Assembly (NCBI GenBank): GCA_949358305.1
Contig: CASHSZ010000057.1
Span: forward strand, 62,001 to 126,000
Length of the DNA: 64,000 bases
Direction of reading: 5' to 3'
From: Strigamia acuminata
Lineage: Eukaryota > Arthropoda > Chilopoda > Geophilomorpha > Linotaeniidae
In this document: one piece after another, positions 18,101 through 25,892 of the stretch
Layout of the letters: each line of letters starts with the position of its first letter
Numbering within the stretch: the first letter of the stretch is position 1
Notes under the pieces: generated by a model
The model's input: the letters and a program-made list of their open reading frames with translations, nothing else
Databases searched by the model: none
Told to the model about the DNA's origin: nothing
Program-made: the position numbers and the translations under genes

Positions 18101-19540
18101 CACCAAAAATCAGTTCGCGCCACGCCGCCACACCAGTGAGGTGCGCCCCACAGTTTGAGAAACGCTGCTCTGCCGAATAGAGTTAACTAGCTGCTAGACA
18201 AAGATTGTGCAATTTTAACAACACTATGTGCTGTCGTAAAATCATTCACGTTTACTGAAAACAGACTAAATTAGCCACTATGTTTAGAGTTGGAAGGTTA
18301 AAATGTTGTTTAAAATATTGTTTAGCATAAATTCTCTCCATTAGACTGCGGGTCTTTATTTAAACGAGTGGGAATGGGAAATCCTAAATGGGTCATTACT
18401 TATTTATTTATTTATTTATAAATCTCACACTCAAGGAGTAAAGGTTAAAAATGCCGTTTTCCGTACAAAAATGTAGTTTTAGCGGTAATAAATGAACTTG
18501 AAAAGGGCGCATTGTTATAACAATTTTTCTTCAGATAACCATTGTCCAGTCACTGTAAATTGTCGATGTGAAACTAAATACACAATAACAAATTAAATGT
18601 GAATTACGCTTCAAGTTTGGACAATTCTGAATGAAGTTTGAAAGGATTTACAATATATTTTTCATTGTAAAATTGGTCTCTGATAATGCGCGGATCTTTA
18701 ACAAAACGTGGGTGCGGAATTCATTCTGCCAACTGTGCGCAGATACACAATGAAAGGATTTACAATTGACTAAATTATTTCACATTGGCCTACCTCAACG
18801 TAGTCGCATTTTGCTGGGAATTTTAGTTTGATCACCATCTTGTAATTTAAATTTCCATATGGGATCCGCAAAGCTAAATGAAAATGAATTCACAAATAAT
18901 GAATGTGTGTAAGATTGTTGTTGATTTTTTTACTTACCACTTGAAACTTGAGCAGTAGGACGCCGAGTAGTATCATAATTTTGAATTGTCAGATTAATGC
19001 GTGATTTTCCCTGGAAGGAATTGCTTAATTATTGGTAAATAGAATAAAAGAGAAATGGAGCTTTACCATTGCATAGTGTGCATCAGTTATGTAACTCGGT
19101 ACACTCAGATATTTCACGATGTCAGTCAAATTTAAATGTTTAGGGGGAGGATACCATTTACAGTCTTCGACTGTGTACTTACTGCCAGGCAATTTTGTTA
19201 ACATATTGTTAAGTTCCTGTGTTGTAAGTGGGGTAATATAAACATTTGGGAAAAGACCAAGGGTTGTTTCAATCAAGTATGCATCAGTTGCTGTTGGCTC
19301 ATCCAGGTAATGCAATATTCGATCTGCAGTTTGGTACACACACATTGCAAGATTGGTAATGAGTAATGTGATAAATAGATAAGATGTGTATTTTTTCTTT
19401 ATTGAAATGTTTTTCAGTGATTGGACGAATGCGGGTGTCTCCGATTGCTCTGCCATGACGGTGCCAACAATGCGTTGCAATTTTCTTTGCCTGAGTTGTT
19501 GAATTCGGCCAAACGTTCGATGTGATTTGTGGTTGTCCAT
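8823..19540 (-). CDS. Tandem two-domain DEG/ENaC (amiloride-sensitive sodium channel family) protein
   Basis: DEG/ENaC proteins are plasma-membrane cation channels with TM1, a large cysteine-rich extracellular loop and TM2. Here two such modules are read in one chain. Reconstructed minus-strand exons: 19540-19067, 19010-18938, 18873-18794, 16580-16488, 15586-15498, 15161-14408, then 12456-12380, 12317-12267, 12199-12092, 11106-10997 and 9192-8823. All have GT/AG borders and, apart from one gap, matching phases. Domain 1: TM1 about residues 51-70, Cys-rich loop, pore/TM2 with GMSCLMLVE. A charged linker of about 40 residues without methionine follows, then TM1 of domain 2 (LENVVLLFLIFISIHQIYIS), a second loop and TM2 with GLSIFALIH. 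About 780 residues in all. The exon of 14408 ends in phase 0 but 12456 needs phase 1, so one small exon between them is missing. The classical HG gating motif before TM1 is not seen in either domain. Two separate genes are unlikely but need transcript proof. Confidence 0.82.
9343..10040. mobile_element. Non-autonomous inverted-repeat element with CATCGCG-repeat TIRs (intronic)
   Basis: Terminal inverted repeats of about 175 bp start TGACTTTTCATACCGCG and end internally at CAATTGGTAGCAAAAA. Each arm is itself a string of short units such as ACTTCATCGCGG and TTTAATCGCG. Both arms are flanked outside by GG. The ~350-bp interior is AT-rich and non-coding. It lies in the intron between the last two exons of the channel gene. 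Confidence 0.85.
10041..10996. other. Intron remainder, no gene
   Basis: Part of the channel gene intron between 10997 and 9192. A short AAAT microsatellite lies near 10629-10649. The open frames here carry no family motif or splice-consistent structure. Confidence 0.55.
10997..11106 (-). CDS. Channel exon 5' (domain 2 cysteine-rich segment)
   Basis: Acceptor TTCTTTCTAG, donor GTACGT, 110 bp, phase 0 in and 2 out, identical phases to exon 5. Encodes VNTPKSPCATNERVSACESK and CYADKLQEQPFKC; the opening matches INTKRNPC of domain 1 and the CxxxC spacing is kept. Confidence 0.75.
11107..11611. other. Intron segment, no supported exon
   Basis: Between exons 5' and C of the channel gene. Alternating ACGTACGT/CACATTACGT words occur around 11391-11460. 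A hydrophobic minus-strand frame at 11257-11445 was considered and rejected. Confidence 0.5.
11612..11920. mobile_element. Non-autonomous inverted-repeat element with TCATCGCGCG-repeat TIRs (intronic)
   Basis: The left arm (11612-11705) and right arm (about 11806-11920) are inverted copies made of tandem units such as AAGTCATCGCGCGACC and CCAACTCATCGCGCGG. The arms contain different numbers of units: the right has an additional CGACTATTCATCGCG unit at its outer end. The interior is about 100 bp. Same architecture as 9343-10040 but a different unit. In the intron between channel exons 5' and C. Confidence 0.8.
12092..12199 (-). CDS. Channel exon C (domain 2, equivalent of exon 4)
   Basis: Acceptor TTATTCCAG, donor GTAAAA (weak), 108 bp, phase 0 to 0. 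Encodes SFILPQNQIFHPKYIFYISN and NRIVVDISRQSVMFI. The start aligns with VFIDHSQI of exon 4, and the phases agree with it. Confidence 0.5.
12267..12317 (-). CDS. Channel exon B (domain 2, 51-bp extra exon between twin introns)
   Basis: Acceptor TTATTCCAG, donor GTAAGA, 51 bp, phase 0 to 0. Encodes SRLDKTYVNPKLQVDRA. It has no counterpart in domain 1 and lies between two nearly identical short introns; its last ~15 bases resemble the end of exon A. Probably a by-product of tandem duplication; whether it is used is unknown. Confidence 0.45.
12380..12456 (-). CDS. Channel exon A (domain 2, equivalent of exon 3)
   Basis: Acceptor TTGTTACAG, donor GTGAGA, 77 bp, phase 1 in and 0 out, the same phases as exon 3. 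Encodes DRPYSSKEMFLERPTLTEYL and KVSRA; RPY aligns with RIPY of exon 3. The upstream partner exon in phase 1 was not found with confidence. Confidence 0.55.
12924..13073. mobile_element. Hairpin MITE (intronic)
   Basis: Nearly the whole 150 bp is an inverted repeat: TAGCTGCATTCAAAAACT at the left and its complement at the right, meeting around 12996. Arms are about 68 bp with a handful of mismatches and a small AT-rich loop. Non-coding; in the intron upstream of channel exon A. Confidence 0.82.
13074..14407. other. Intron segment; missing channel exon expected here or at 12457-12923
   Basis: AT-rich. Contains a small hairpin (GTCTGTAATA near 13852 and TATTACAGAC near 13898) and a GATTCCA triplication near 12630 just outside. 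Phase arithmetic demands one more small exon of domain 2 between 12457 and 14407; I could not identify it with confidence. Confidence 0.5.
14408..15161 (-). CDS. Channel exon 6: end of domain 1, linker, TM1 and loop start of domain 2
   Basis: Acceptor GATTTCAG, donor GTAAGTG, 754 bp, phase 2 in and phase 0 out. Encodes YPFHDARNLPECN, the CKCLGVCKVTQLSMYSYQ cysteine motif and TM2 (DIGGNIGLYFGMSCLMLVEI). A basic linker (KKRKSKDRQLRDKIQEILKE and onward) leads into TM1 of domain 2 and HPVVILCTETQEILKA, the equivalent of domain 1's FPNVYITPLTTQELNN. There is no in-frame stop and no Met between TM2 and the second TM1, so domain 2 has no start codon of its own in this exon. Confidence 0.85.
15162..15497. 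other. Intron with a possible small insertion
   Basis: Between channel exons 5 and 6. A GC-richer block lies at about 15246-15433, with short complementary ends (GTGAGTCTCG and CGAGGCTCAC) and a G-rich run near 15361. It may be a small inserted element. No coding frame. Confidence 0.4.
15498..15586 (-). CDS. Channel exon 5 (domain 1 cysteine-rich segment)
   Basis: Acceptor TTATTTTTCAG, donor GTATAT, 89 bp, phase 0 in and phase 2 out. Encodes INTKRNPCDDNLLGCWLHCL and MRVTTC with the CxxxC spacing typical of the DEG/ENaC cysteine-rich domain. Confidence 0.82.
15789..16400. mobile_element. Inverted-repeat element with TTTTAGCGAC motifs (intronic)
   Basis: The left end TGGTTCACTTTAACGA is matched in inverted form at the right end (TAGTTTACTTTAGCGA on the minus strand). 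The left 80 bp are themselves a palindrome (GTTCACTTTA ... TAAAGTGAAC) with repeated ATTTTAGCGAC. A ~31-bp tandem unit rich in AATAAATTAAAT follows at about 15900-16000. Non-coding; in the intron between channel exons 4 and 5. Confidence 0.6.
16488..16580 (-). CDS. Channel exon 4 (domain 1 extracellular loop)
   Basis: Acceptor GATTTTTCAG, donor GTAAGA, 93 bp, phase 0 to 0. Encodes VFIDHSQINYTSNGDWLRLR and QKYVYKVNVQQ, corresponding to the family's FIH-type segment before the cysteine-rich region. Confidence 0.78.
16581..17585. other. Intron segment, nothing recognised
   Basis: AT-rich DNA between channel exons 3 and 4, with no conserved coding frame and no clear repeat structure. Confidence 0.5.
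17586..17906. mobile_element. MITE with ACCGTACTGCCTTGAACAATG termini (intronic)
   Basis: The 21-bp terminus at the left is repeated in perfect inverted form at the right, and both ends are flanked by ACAT. The interior carries many AATAAGCGCC / AAATAAACGCC words. Copies of a related terminus (CCGTATTGCCTCGAATAAAC) occur near 46283, 49364 and 62247, so this is one family spread through the window. In the intron between channel exons 3 and 4. Confidence 0.82.
17907..18793. other. Intron segment with TTTA microsatellite
   Basis: A short run of TTTA units lies at about 18403-18421. No supported exon was found. Confidence 0.5.
18794..18873 (-). CDS. Channel exon 3 (domain 1 extracellular loop)
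   Basis: Acceptor TTCATTTAG, donor GTAGGC, 80 bp, phase 1 in and phase 0 out. Encodes LRIPYGNLNYKMVIKLKFPA followed by KCDYVE, the beta-strand stretch that precedes the family's central loop. Confidence 0.78.
18938..19010 (-). CDS. Channel exon 2 (domain 1 extracellular loop)
   Basis: Acceptor CCTTCCAG, donor GTAAGT, 73 bp, phase 0 in and phase 1 out. Encodes GKSRINLTIQNYDTTRRPTA plus five residues; joins in frame to the exons on both sides. Confidence 0.75.
19067..19540 (-). CDS. Channel exon 1: N-terminus and TM1 of domain 1
   Basis: Starts MDNHKSHRTFGRIQQ; a second Met lies at residue 29. A basic cytoplasmic N-terminus is followed by TM1 (SYLFITLLITNLAMCVYQ). The family's FP.V segment follows as FPNVYITPLTTQELNN. 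The exon ends ...DAHYAM at a donor GTAAAG, phase 0. Upstream bases 19541-19705 show no further coding frame. Confidence 0.8.
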
Positions 19541-19705
19541 TTTGTATAGACGATGTTAACTAGAATAGAACAATAATCTGCGGTTTAAATACTAGAATGT
19601 ATGATTACTTATTTCTCTCAAACATTTTGTAAAAGGGGATCTGGGCGGGTGGCCTGATGATAAACTAGGGAGTGATTTGGACACAATGAAAGGTAAATCA
19701 GATAA

Positions 19706-20360
19706 CGGACAATTTTTATGTTTTTCTTTCTGCACTTACAGTTTCAAATTTGCTTGTTTTGTTCGAATTCATTCATCACAAAGACGTATCAAAATACTAA
19801 ATTAAAGAAAATTTTATTTTATCCTTTATGGCTTTCCAAAGATATTCGTGAATTGTGTCGCCGGTGCGAATGAATAAATGAATTAAAACATAACATATTA
19901 CTTGACTTTCCACTTTCTTTTAAGCTGATGAGTTTTTGACTGATTTTCTTCCGTGAGAAAAATAAATATACGCCCTTTTAGCATTCTTGAGTTTGCTCAC
20001 CATTGATTCAGTCAGGAGAGAACAAGTTGAGCTGTCTGGTGCCACTGAAACTCATTGAAACTGGTGAAAACAATTTTTACTACTGAAATAAAGGCAATAT
20101 TTTTTTTTCGTGCTTGTGCGTACCAAATCAATATATTTTTTGATTAAAATGTGCACGGTTGACATAAAAACAGACATTACTGAATTAGATTAAAAAAAGC
20201 ATGATGAATTATTCATTTTGTGATATTGGCTCGACAAAGTTGTCACGAAAGCAATAATAAACCAACATCAAAAACAAAATAAATGTTTGAATTTGTACTC
20301 AACTATTTATGGGGCTTTATGATTGAAGCCGTTTTCCCTGCATTTAAGAAAGGCGGAACA
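19706..20360 (+). repeat. Dispersed repeat R1, copy 3
   Basis: Matches copies 1 and 2 from TTTCTGCACTTACAGTTTC through TTAAGAAAGGCGGAAC. It carries a ~40-bp AT-rich stretch after AAGACGTATCA that copy 2 lacks. No conserved reading frame. Confidence 0.8.
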
Positions 20361-21082
20361 CACTACTCATACACTCATAAATTATATGCTTTGGTGATTG
20401 CTTTTGCTGACTGACATGCGTGAGGTAAAGCAATTTTGGGAGTCGCGTGTTTTTCTCAAATCATTGACATTTATTTGGACTAATAAAGTTATATAAAGTC
20501 AATGGTCGACAAATGACCAAATTAATGTAATTCATTAAACTGTACAATTTGGCCGCTTAAAGCCCTAAAATAATATCATTTCATTCGCGGTTCCTCGATC
20601 CAAAGAAGAGTAAAACATTCATCTATCTGGAGAAAAAGATGTTATCTGAATTGGTCTGAATTTACATCTGGTCCTGGTTCAAATTTGGTGTAATGCACTG
20701 TAATTCGAGAGTTATGGATGGCTTTTCTGCATTTCCAGGACACCGTGACTTTGAAAGTTCAAAAGAGATCTGCATGCTGATATTTGACAAAAACTGCATC
20801 AAAACTTACGATCGAACTGGATTGGAAAATGACTAAAATTCAAGACATGCTGCTCGTGGTAAATTGGAAATTACACTGATTTATTTGGGGTTCACACAAT
20901 ACAAAACAAAGGCAAAAAAGGATTATGACAAATTATGACACTACGACGTATTTCCGGTTCCACGAATCCGCGTCATCGCTTCTCAACCGAAAAACACCTC
21001 CTCGATGTCGACTTCACTGCACGACGCATCCTCCATTTCCTTTGATTCTGTGCGACCTCGAGACTTCTAAAACACCCAGTTT
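20361..21082. other. Non-coding, includes the 3' flank of the BEL remnant
   Basis: No gene recognised. In minus sense this follows the integrase end of the BEL element, where a 3' LTR would be expected, but no matching partner is present in the window to define it. Confidence 0.45.
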
Positions 21083-24000
21083 TTACACTGAAGCCGGAGT
21101 GGCATCGCCACTCGCTGCTTCCATATCGTGCGCTTCCAAAACGCACAACCTCTGGACTGGTCGTCGCAAATTCTTGCTAGTTGCTAACTTTATTTCACAA
21201 GCCCGTACTCGACCATTGCGCCCGTGGAATACTTCTACGATTCTCCCAACCTTCCAGGTCATTCTGGGTTGGTTTAACTCTTCTATTAAAACCACTACAG
21301 CTCCGCCCACCGACTAGAAAATGAGCGGGCGTTAACGGGTGGCTGTCTTCATCTTCGGTGTAGACGTACGAGAGCGGACGTGAGTTGATGCATGATTCTA
21401 CTTCTGCGAGAATCGTCGTCAATTCTTCGAAGTCAAGGGACGATTTCCCTAAAACTTTCTTTAGACTAAACTTAGTGGATTTCACCATCCGCTCCCAAAA
21501 ACCACCCCACCATGGCGCACGTTCGACTATGTAACGCCATCTGATTTTTCGTTCAGTGAGAAAGCCTTGCATTTCTTCACCTTTCACTGCTTTTAACAAA
21601 AGGCTGAGTTCCTTTTCTGTGCGCTTAAAAGTTAATGCGTTGTCGGAGTAAATCATACTCGGGACTCTTCGCCTCGCAAAAAACCTCTTCAAAGCCTGAA
21701 TGAATTTCTCTGTATTCATACTCTATACTAATTCTAAGTGCACAGCTCTAACTACTGCGCACGTGAATTCAACTATGTAGCATTTCTCTCCGCTGCGCTG
21801 ATACAGCGGACCTGCGAAGTCGATTCCAACTACTTGGAAAGGTTCGGTCTGAGTAACTCTATCTGGGAGCAAGGACGACTCAGTCTGGCGTATGAACCGT
21901 CCCTGTACTCGCTTGCACACGAAACATCGACTTAAAATGCTCTTTACTGTTTTTCTCAACTTTGGCATCCAAAATCGTTGTCGGGTTTCTGTCAAAGTCT
22001 CACCGAGTCCTCCATGGAAAACTCTCTGGTGCGCTTCCCAGACCACAAGACTGGTCAACGCATGGTTCGAGGACAAAACATATGGGTTTATCAAATTCTT
22101 ATCGACTTTAGCCCATCTAATTCTCGTATTTAATCGCATCAAACCATTCTCATCTAAATAACACGACACGTTGCTTAAAACGGAGTCATGATTAAACTCT
22201 TGCTGACGATTTATTGCTGTTAATTCTGTCGCATAATTCTCTTGTTGAATTACACGAATCCAATAAAGCTCGGCCTCCAGTAACTCATCTACTGTTAGAG
22301 GATCACCGTTGTGAATTTTCCCTCTGCTATTGTTGATGAATCTTTTTATCCACCCGGTGACTCGAATTAATCGTTTCCAACTGCCAAATCTTGATGGCTC
22401 TTCCATCAAATGCAATTCCGCAACTGTGACTGTAACTGCAGAACACTCTTCTGTTTCGATTTCTTCATCGACTTCATCTGACGAACTAGTTGGCCACGCA
22501 CTCTCGTTTTCTACGAGCCACTCGGGTCCATTCCACCACTCTCTTGCTTGAATTAACGTCTCTGCATCTATGCCTCTTGTTAGAAGGTCCGAGGGATTCT
22601 GAACTCCCGGACAATGACGCCAATTTGAGAATGGCACTTGCGACTGGATCTCTTCCACTCTTCGAGCGACGAATGGAATTGCTTTTCTCTTTTCTCTTAA
22701 CCAACACAAAACGATGGTTGAGTCCGTCCAAGCTGTGACTTTTGCGGTCGAGAATTGGCTCAACCTTTTAGCGACTCGGGCCAAAAGCAAAGCTCCCATT
22801 AATTCGAGTTTGGGCAGCGTTATTGTTTTAATGGGGGCTATTCTGCATTTAGAAAGAATAAAGAAAACTTTACAATTCCCGTCTGGGTAACGCACACGAT
22901 TGTACGCCACCACCCCATATGCTAGTGGACTAGCATCACAGAAAAGATGGATCTCCTGATTGTCCAAATTCTCGTCTACGCCAAAATGTCTCGGCACTCT
23001 AATCTGCTCTAATAATGGCAATTGGACTTTCCATTTTTTCCACTGATTGAGGAATTCGACTGGCAAGTGGCTGTCCCACTCTATTCGTTGTTTCCACAGC
23101 TGCTGATAAAACAGTTTTCCAGAGACTGTGAAAGGCGACGCAAATCCTAGCGGATCAAAGATTTGCGCCACAAGTTGGATAACCTGTTGTTTCGTGTTGG
23201 ATTCACGTTCTAACATTATCTTCACATCTTCTAGTTCCAACGACAAATCATCCCTATCGCCATTCCATTTTAGGCCCAACACTTTTTGTTCGCTTTCAAA
23301 CTCTGCAGTCGGATGGTCGACTGGTCCGGTGAATAGACAGTCGTTTAGAGACCGACTCTTTTGCGCATGTGATGAAGCATCATACACGATACGTAACTTT
23401 GTGGTGCTACGACGCTCCCGAATTACTGGGCGGTGCGGTAGGTAATAGCAACCACTCTGATCGAATACTTCTGGGGCCGGTTCAATGATCCCAGCTAATT
23501 TCTGTTCGTCCAGAACTTTCTTGTATCGGTGATATAAGTCTGGATTCTGCTTAAACTTGCGGACTAAATTCCACAATCGTTTAAGTGCTACTTGGTAATT
23601 ACTATCCAATTCTGACTTTTCCATCAACCAGGGCAGTCCAACTTCATATCGCTCTCCCGTCCAATTGATAGATTCTTTGAATTTCGTTACCGCTTGATCA
23701 TCTTTGTCCTGCGCATTCGTAAGAGACTCATGGGAAATGCCCACAGCTTCTAACTCCCAAAACCGACGCAAGAGATGATCGAGTCTGTCCTTATACTGTA
23801 CGAGGTTTATCTGGATTGCTGGCTGTCTATCCAACTCGTTTTGACTCCTAATCGCTCCGTGGATTGTCCATCCGAGGGACGTGTGTAGGCACATTAATCC
23901 CTCATCCAACCGCTTGGATTCGCCGGTGACAATTCGCCAAAACTGGTCTGCGCCATCAAAATGGAAACTTCACTTTGCCGGGTCGACATCTGGTCGATAT

Positions 24001-24397
24001 TCAACACAATCTTGTGCTTTTTCAGCATTTCACGCACGTTCTGACCGGACTGTTTCGCAACCGAGCTTGTTATCTGCGGAACTTCGATTAGTTCTATTTC
24101 GAAAAACTTGTTAGAATTGCTAACATTTCGCAAAGTTACTTTTACTCGACGACGACGTACTGTCTCAGTTCTGGAATCGCCAAAACATGAGATTTGCGTA
24201 TTCTGTTCACCCACGACTTGGGCATCTAGTTCTTTTACTAGTTTCTGGCTGATGAATGAGCGGTGACTCCCACCGTCAAAAAGGCATTGCACTTGCTTAG
24301 TTTTACAATCCGATTCTACATTCGTCATCAACACCTGCAAAAACAGGTCGGTGTTGTCTGCTGTGATTGTTGCGGCTGTTACGGTTAAGCTTGTTAA
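21083..24397 (-). pseudogene. Decayed BEL/Pao LTR-retrotransposon pol
   Basis: Reading on the minus strand: aspartic protease (24397-23894; LFDGGSHRSFISQKLVKEL), a frame change near 23900, the start of RT (GCYYLPHRPV, KLRIVYDASS, SLNDCLFTGP), then an abrupt in-frame jump to EQKVLGLKWN. The RT palm with its catalytic aspartates is deleted at about 23310-23330. RNase H (DASPLAYGVVAY), integrase zinc finger (HQRVFHGGLG; CFVC) and the first integrase aspartate (VVGIDFAGPLY) follow. A TAG stop at 21723-21725 splits the integrase core; YSDNALTF and the Glu in WWGGFWERMV lie beyond it. A further frame change with loss of sequence near 21310 precedes the integrase C-terminal domain ending at 21083. 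Gag is absent; the protease frame stays open up to the Copia 2 LTR. Not functional. Confidence 0.9.
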
Positions 24398-24938
24398 TGT
24401 TGGTTTTTGAGAAACCCAAATGTTTTATGTCGATGTGATATAGAATCACATTTTGATTGTTTAGTTTAATTATCTCGATGTATTAATTCACATGTTTATT
24501 TACTTTGGTATTATGTTTGCTTTATGCATTTAAGCATGAAGCATCATGCATTCCCTAGCTATATTTTTATGTTATCACATGTTTTACTTTATGTAATGCA
24601 TAATTCCGACACAAGGTGTCGTTGCTTATGTTTTTCCCATCCAAGATGGCCGCGCACAGCGATGTGTGCTCTCCTATTGATTTTCCCTTTGAAAAGGATC
24701 CCATATGTAAGCTTTTTCTTGTTTATATTAAATGCCTATTATTTTAGAGTCTTTAGTATTGTTTTACAGCACCTTCTGTGCTATTTAAGCGCAGATAAGC
24801 GGCATTTTGCCGCGCGCTTTGTTTGGAATCGGTCACGTCGCTTTTACGTTCGTGTCAGAGACACGACGCCGCCATTTTCGCTTCCACACACTCGGTTTAT
24901 ACCGAATTTGCGCCGCTCGCCTCTGCTACTAACGTTCA
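24398..24938 (+). repeat. 5' LTR of Copia element 2
   Basis: Begins TGTTGGTTTTTGAGAAACCC and ends TACTAACGTTCA. A TATA-like CTATTTAAG lies at 24781. The small frame at 24524-24946 recurs in each LTR copy and is not taken as a gene. Confidence 0.95.
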
Positions 24939-24940
24939 AT

Positions 24941-24958
24941 TGGTAGCAGAGGATGGTT
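24941..24958 (+). other. Primer-binding site of Copia element 2
   Basis: TGGTAGCAGAGGATGGTT, 2 bp inside the 5' LTR, is complementary over 18 nt to the 3' end of eukaryotic initiator methionine tRNA including CCA. It differs in type from Copia element 1, which matches the anticodon region of the same tRNA. Confidence 0.9.
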
Positions 24959-25892
24959 GGCTACTGTGCATAACATTTTTCCCTTTTATCGCCGAAAAAT
25001 TTCGCGAATTTCGCGAATTTTCGCGGCGATTTGTGTTTTTACAGTTGTCATCGACGCTCGGGCCTATTTTCGCACCATTGACGTATCGCCGACGTTTGGA
25101 CACGACCAGTGTTGTCCACCACACGATTCTACGTTTAATTTCGCCAAAAATTGCGCGGTCTCGCGAATTTTTAGGCGAATTTTCTTTTTTTCAGATTTTC
25201 GCGCCGATTTTATTTTTCGACGATTTTTCGACGGAAACGAGACGTTTTCTCGCTGTATACACCCCGGAGTGTATATAGTATCGACGATTTGTTTATTTTC
25301 AACACATTTTTGTGAAGAGCCTCATTTAATGAGACGAATTTGGATTTTCGAATCCAAATTGCGTTTTTTGTCCGATTTTTTCGAGAAAAATCGAGCCGTG
25401 TTTTCTTATTGCACGAGGTTGCAACCGCAACAGATTCACCAATTTCTCCTTCCAGTCGCAATTACCTTTGTTAGTCATTTAAGTGGGATATTTTGGTTGG
25501 GTCAATTAGAATCCACTTTGCCCTTTTGTCCAGTCGGGCAAGCGAAGTGTGTATTCTCAGTTAAGGCTTTCTCAGGGCCACCTAACGTTTCCGTGACCCC
25601 AGGCGGTTTGCAAAGGGCGTTAGGGAGATACTTAACTGAGGTTATTTGTGCCAATTGTAGCATTGGCATCCCCGTCTCGGTTTCCGCTTTGACAGTGCTT
25701 CAGTTAGTGTTTGTGACAGTGCAGTGCTTCGATTTTTCACCGACGACGCCTATATCACTCTCAAAGCCTTCGTGTTTGCGTGGTGTGCGAAATCTTCTTT
25801 TTCCACGCCATTTTCCGCGCCGAGATGCAGAGATCACCTTACGTGGAGCCAACGGTTGGAAAATGCCCGATGTTGGGCATAAACAATTATGA
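24957..25892 (+). CDS. Long leader ORF between primer-binding site and gag, function unknown
   Basis: A 311-codon frame starts MATVHNIFPFYRRK right after the primer-binding site. It overlaps the beginning of gag (start 25825) in another frame and stops at 25892. It is rich in Phe, Arg and Ile (IFRRIFFF, RADFIFRRFF), reflecting repeated TTTTCGCG words, and I recognise no family. The Copia fragment at 32277 keeps the same frame open despite a ~145-bp tandem expansion. It may be non-coding leader RNA. Confidence 0.3.
   Translation: MATVHNIFPFYRRKISRISRIFAAICVFTVVIDARAYFRTIDVSPTFGHDQCCPPHDSTFNFAKNCAVSRIFRRIFFFSDFRADFIFRRFFDGNETFSRCIHPGVYIVSTICLFSTHFCEEPHLMRRIWIFESKLRFLSDFFEKNRAVFSYCTRLQPQQIHQFLLPVAITFVSHLSGIFWLGQLESTLPFCPVGQAKCVFSVKAFSGPPNVSVTPGGLQRALGRYLTEVICANCSIGIPVSVSALTVLQLVFVTVQCFDFSPTTPISLSKPSCLRGVRNLLFPRHFPRRDAEITLRGANGWKMPDVGHKQL

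Noticed and set aside
20925-21317. Plus-strand frame opposite the BEL integrase C-terminus
   Set aside because: Antisense shadow of the integrase C-terminal coding region.
24524-24946. 140-codon frame in the Copia 2 LTR
   Set aside because: It repeats in every LTR copy because the LTRs are near-identical, and its start and end fall across LTR regulatory sequence and the primer site.
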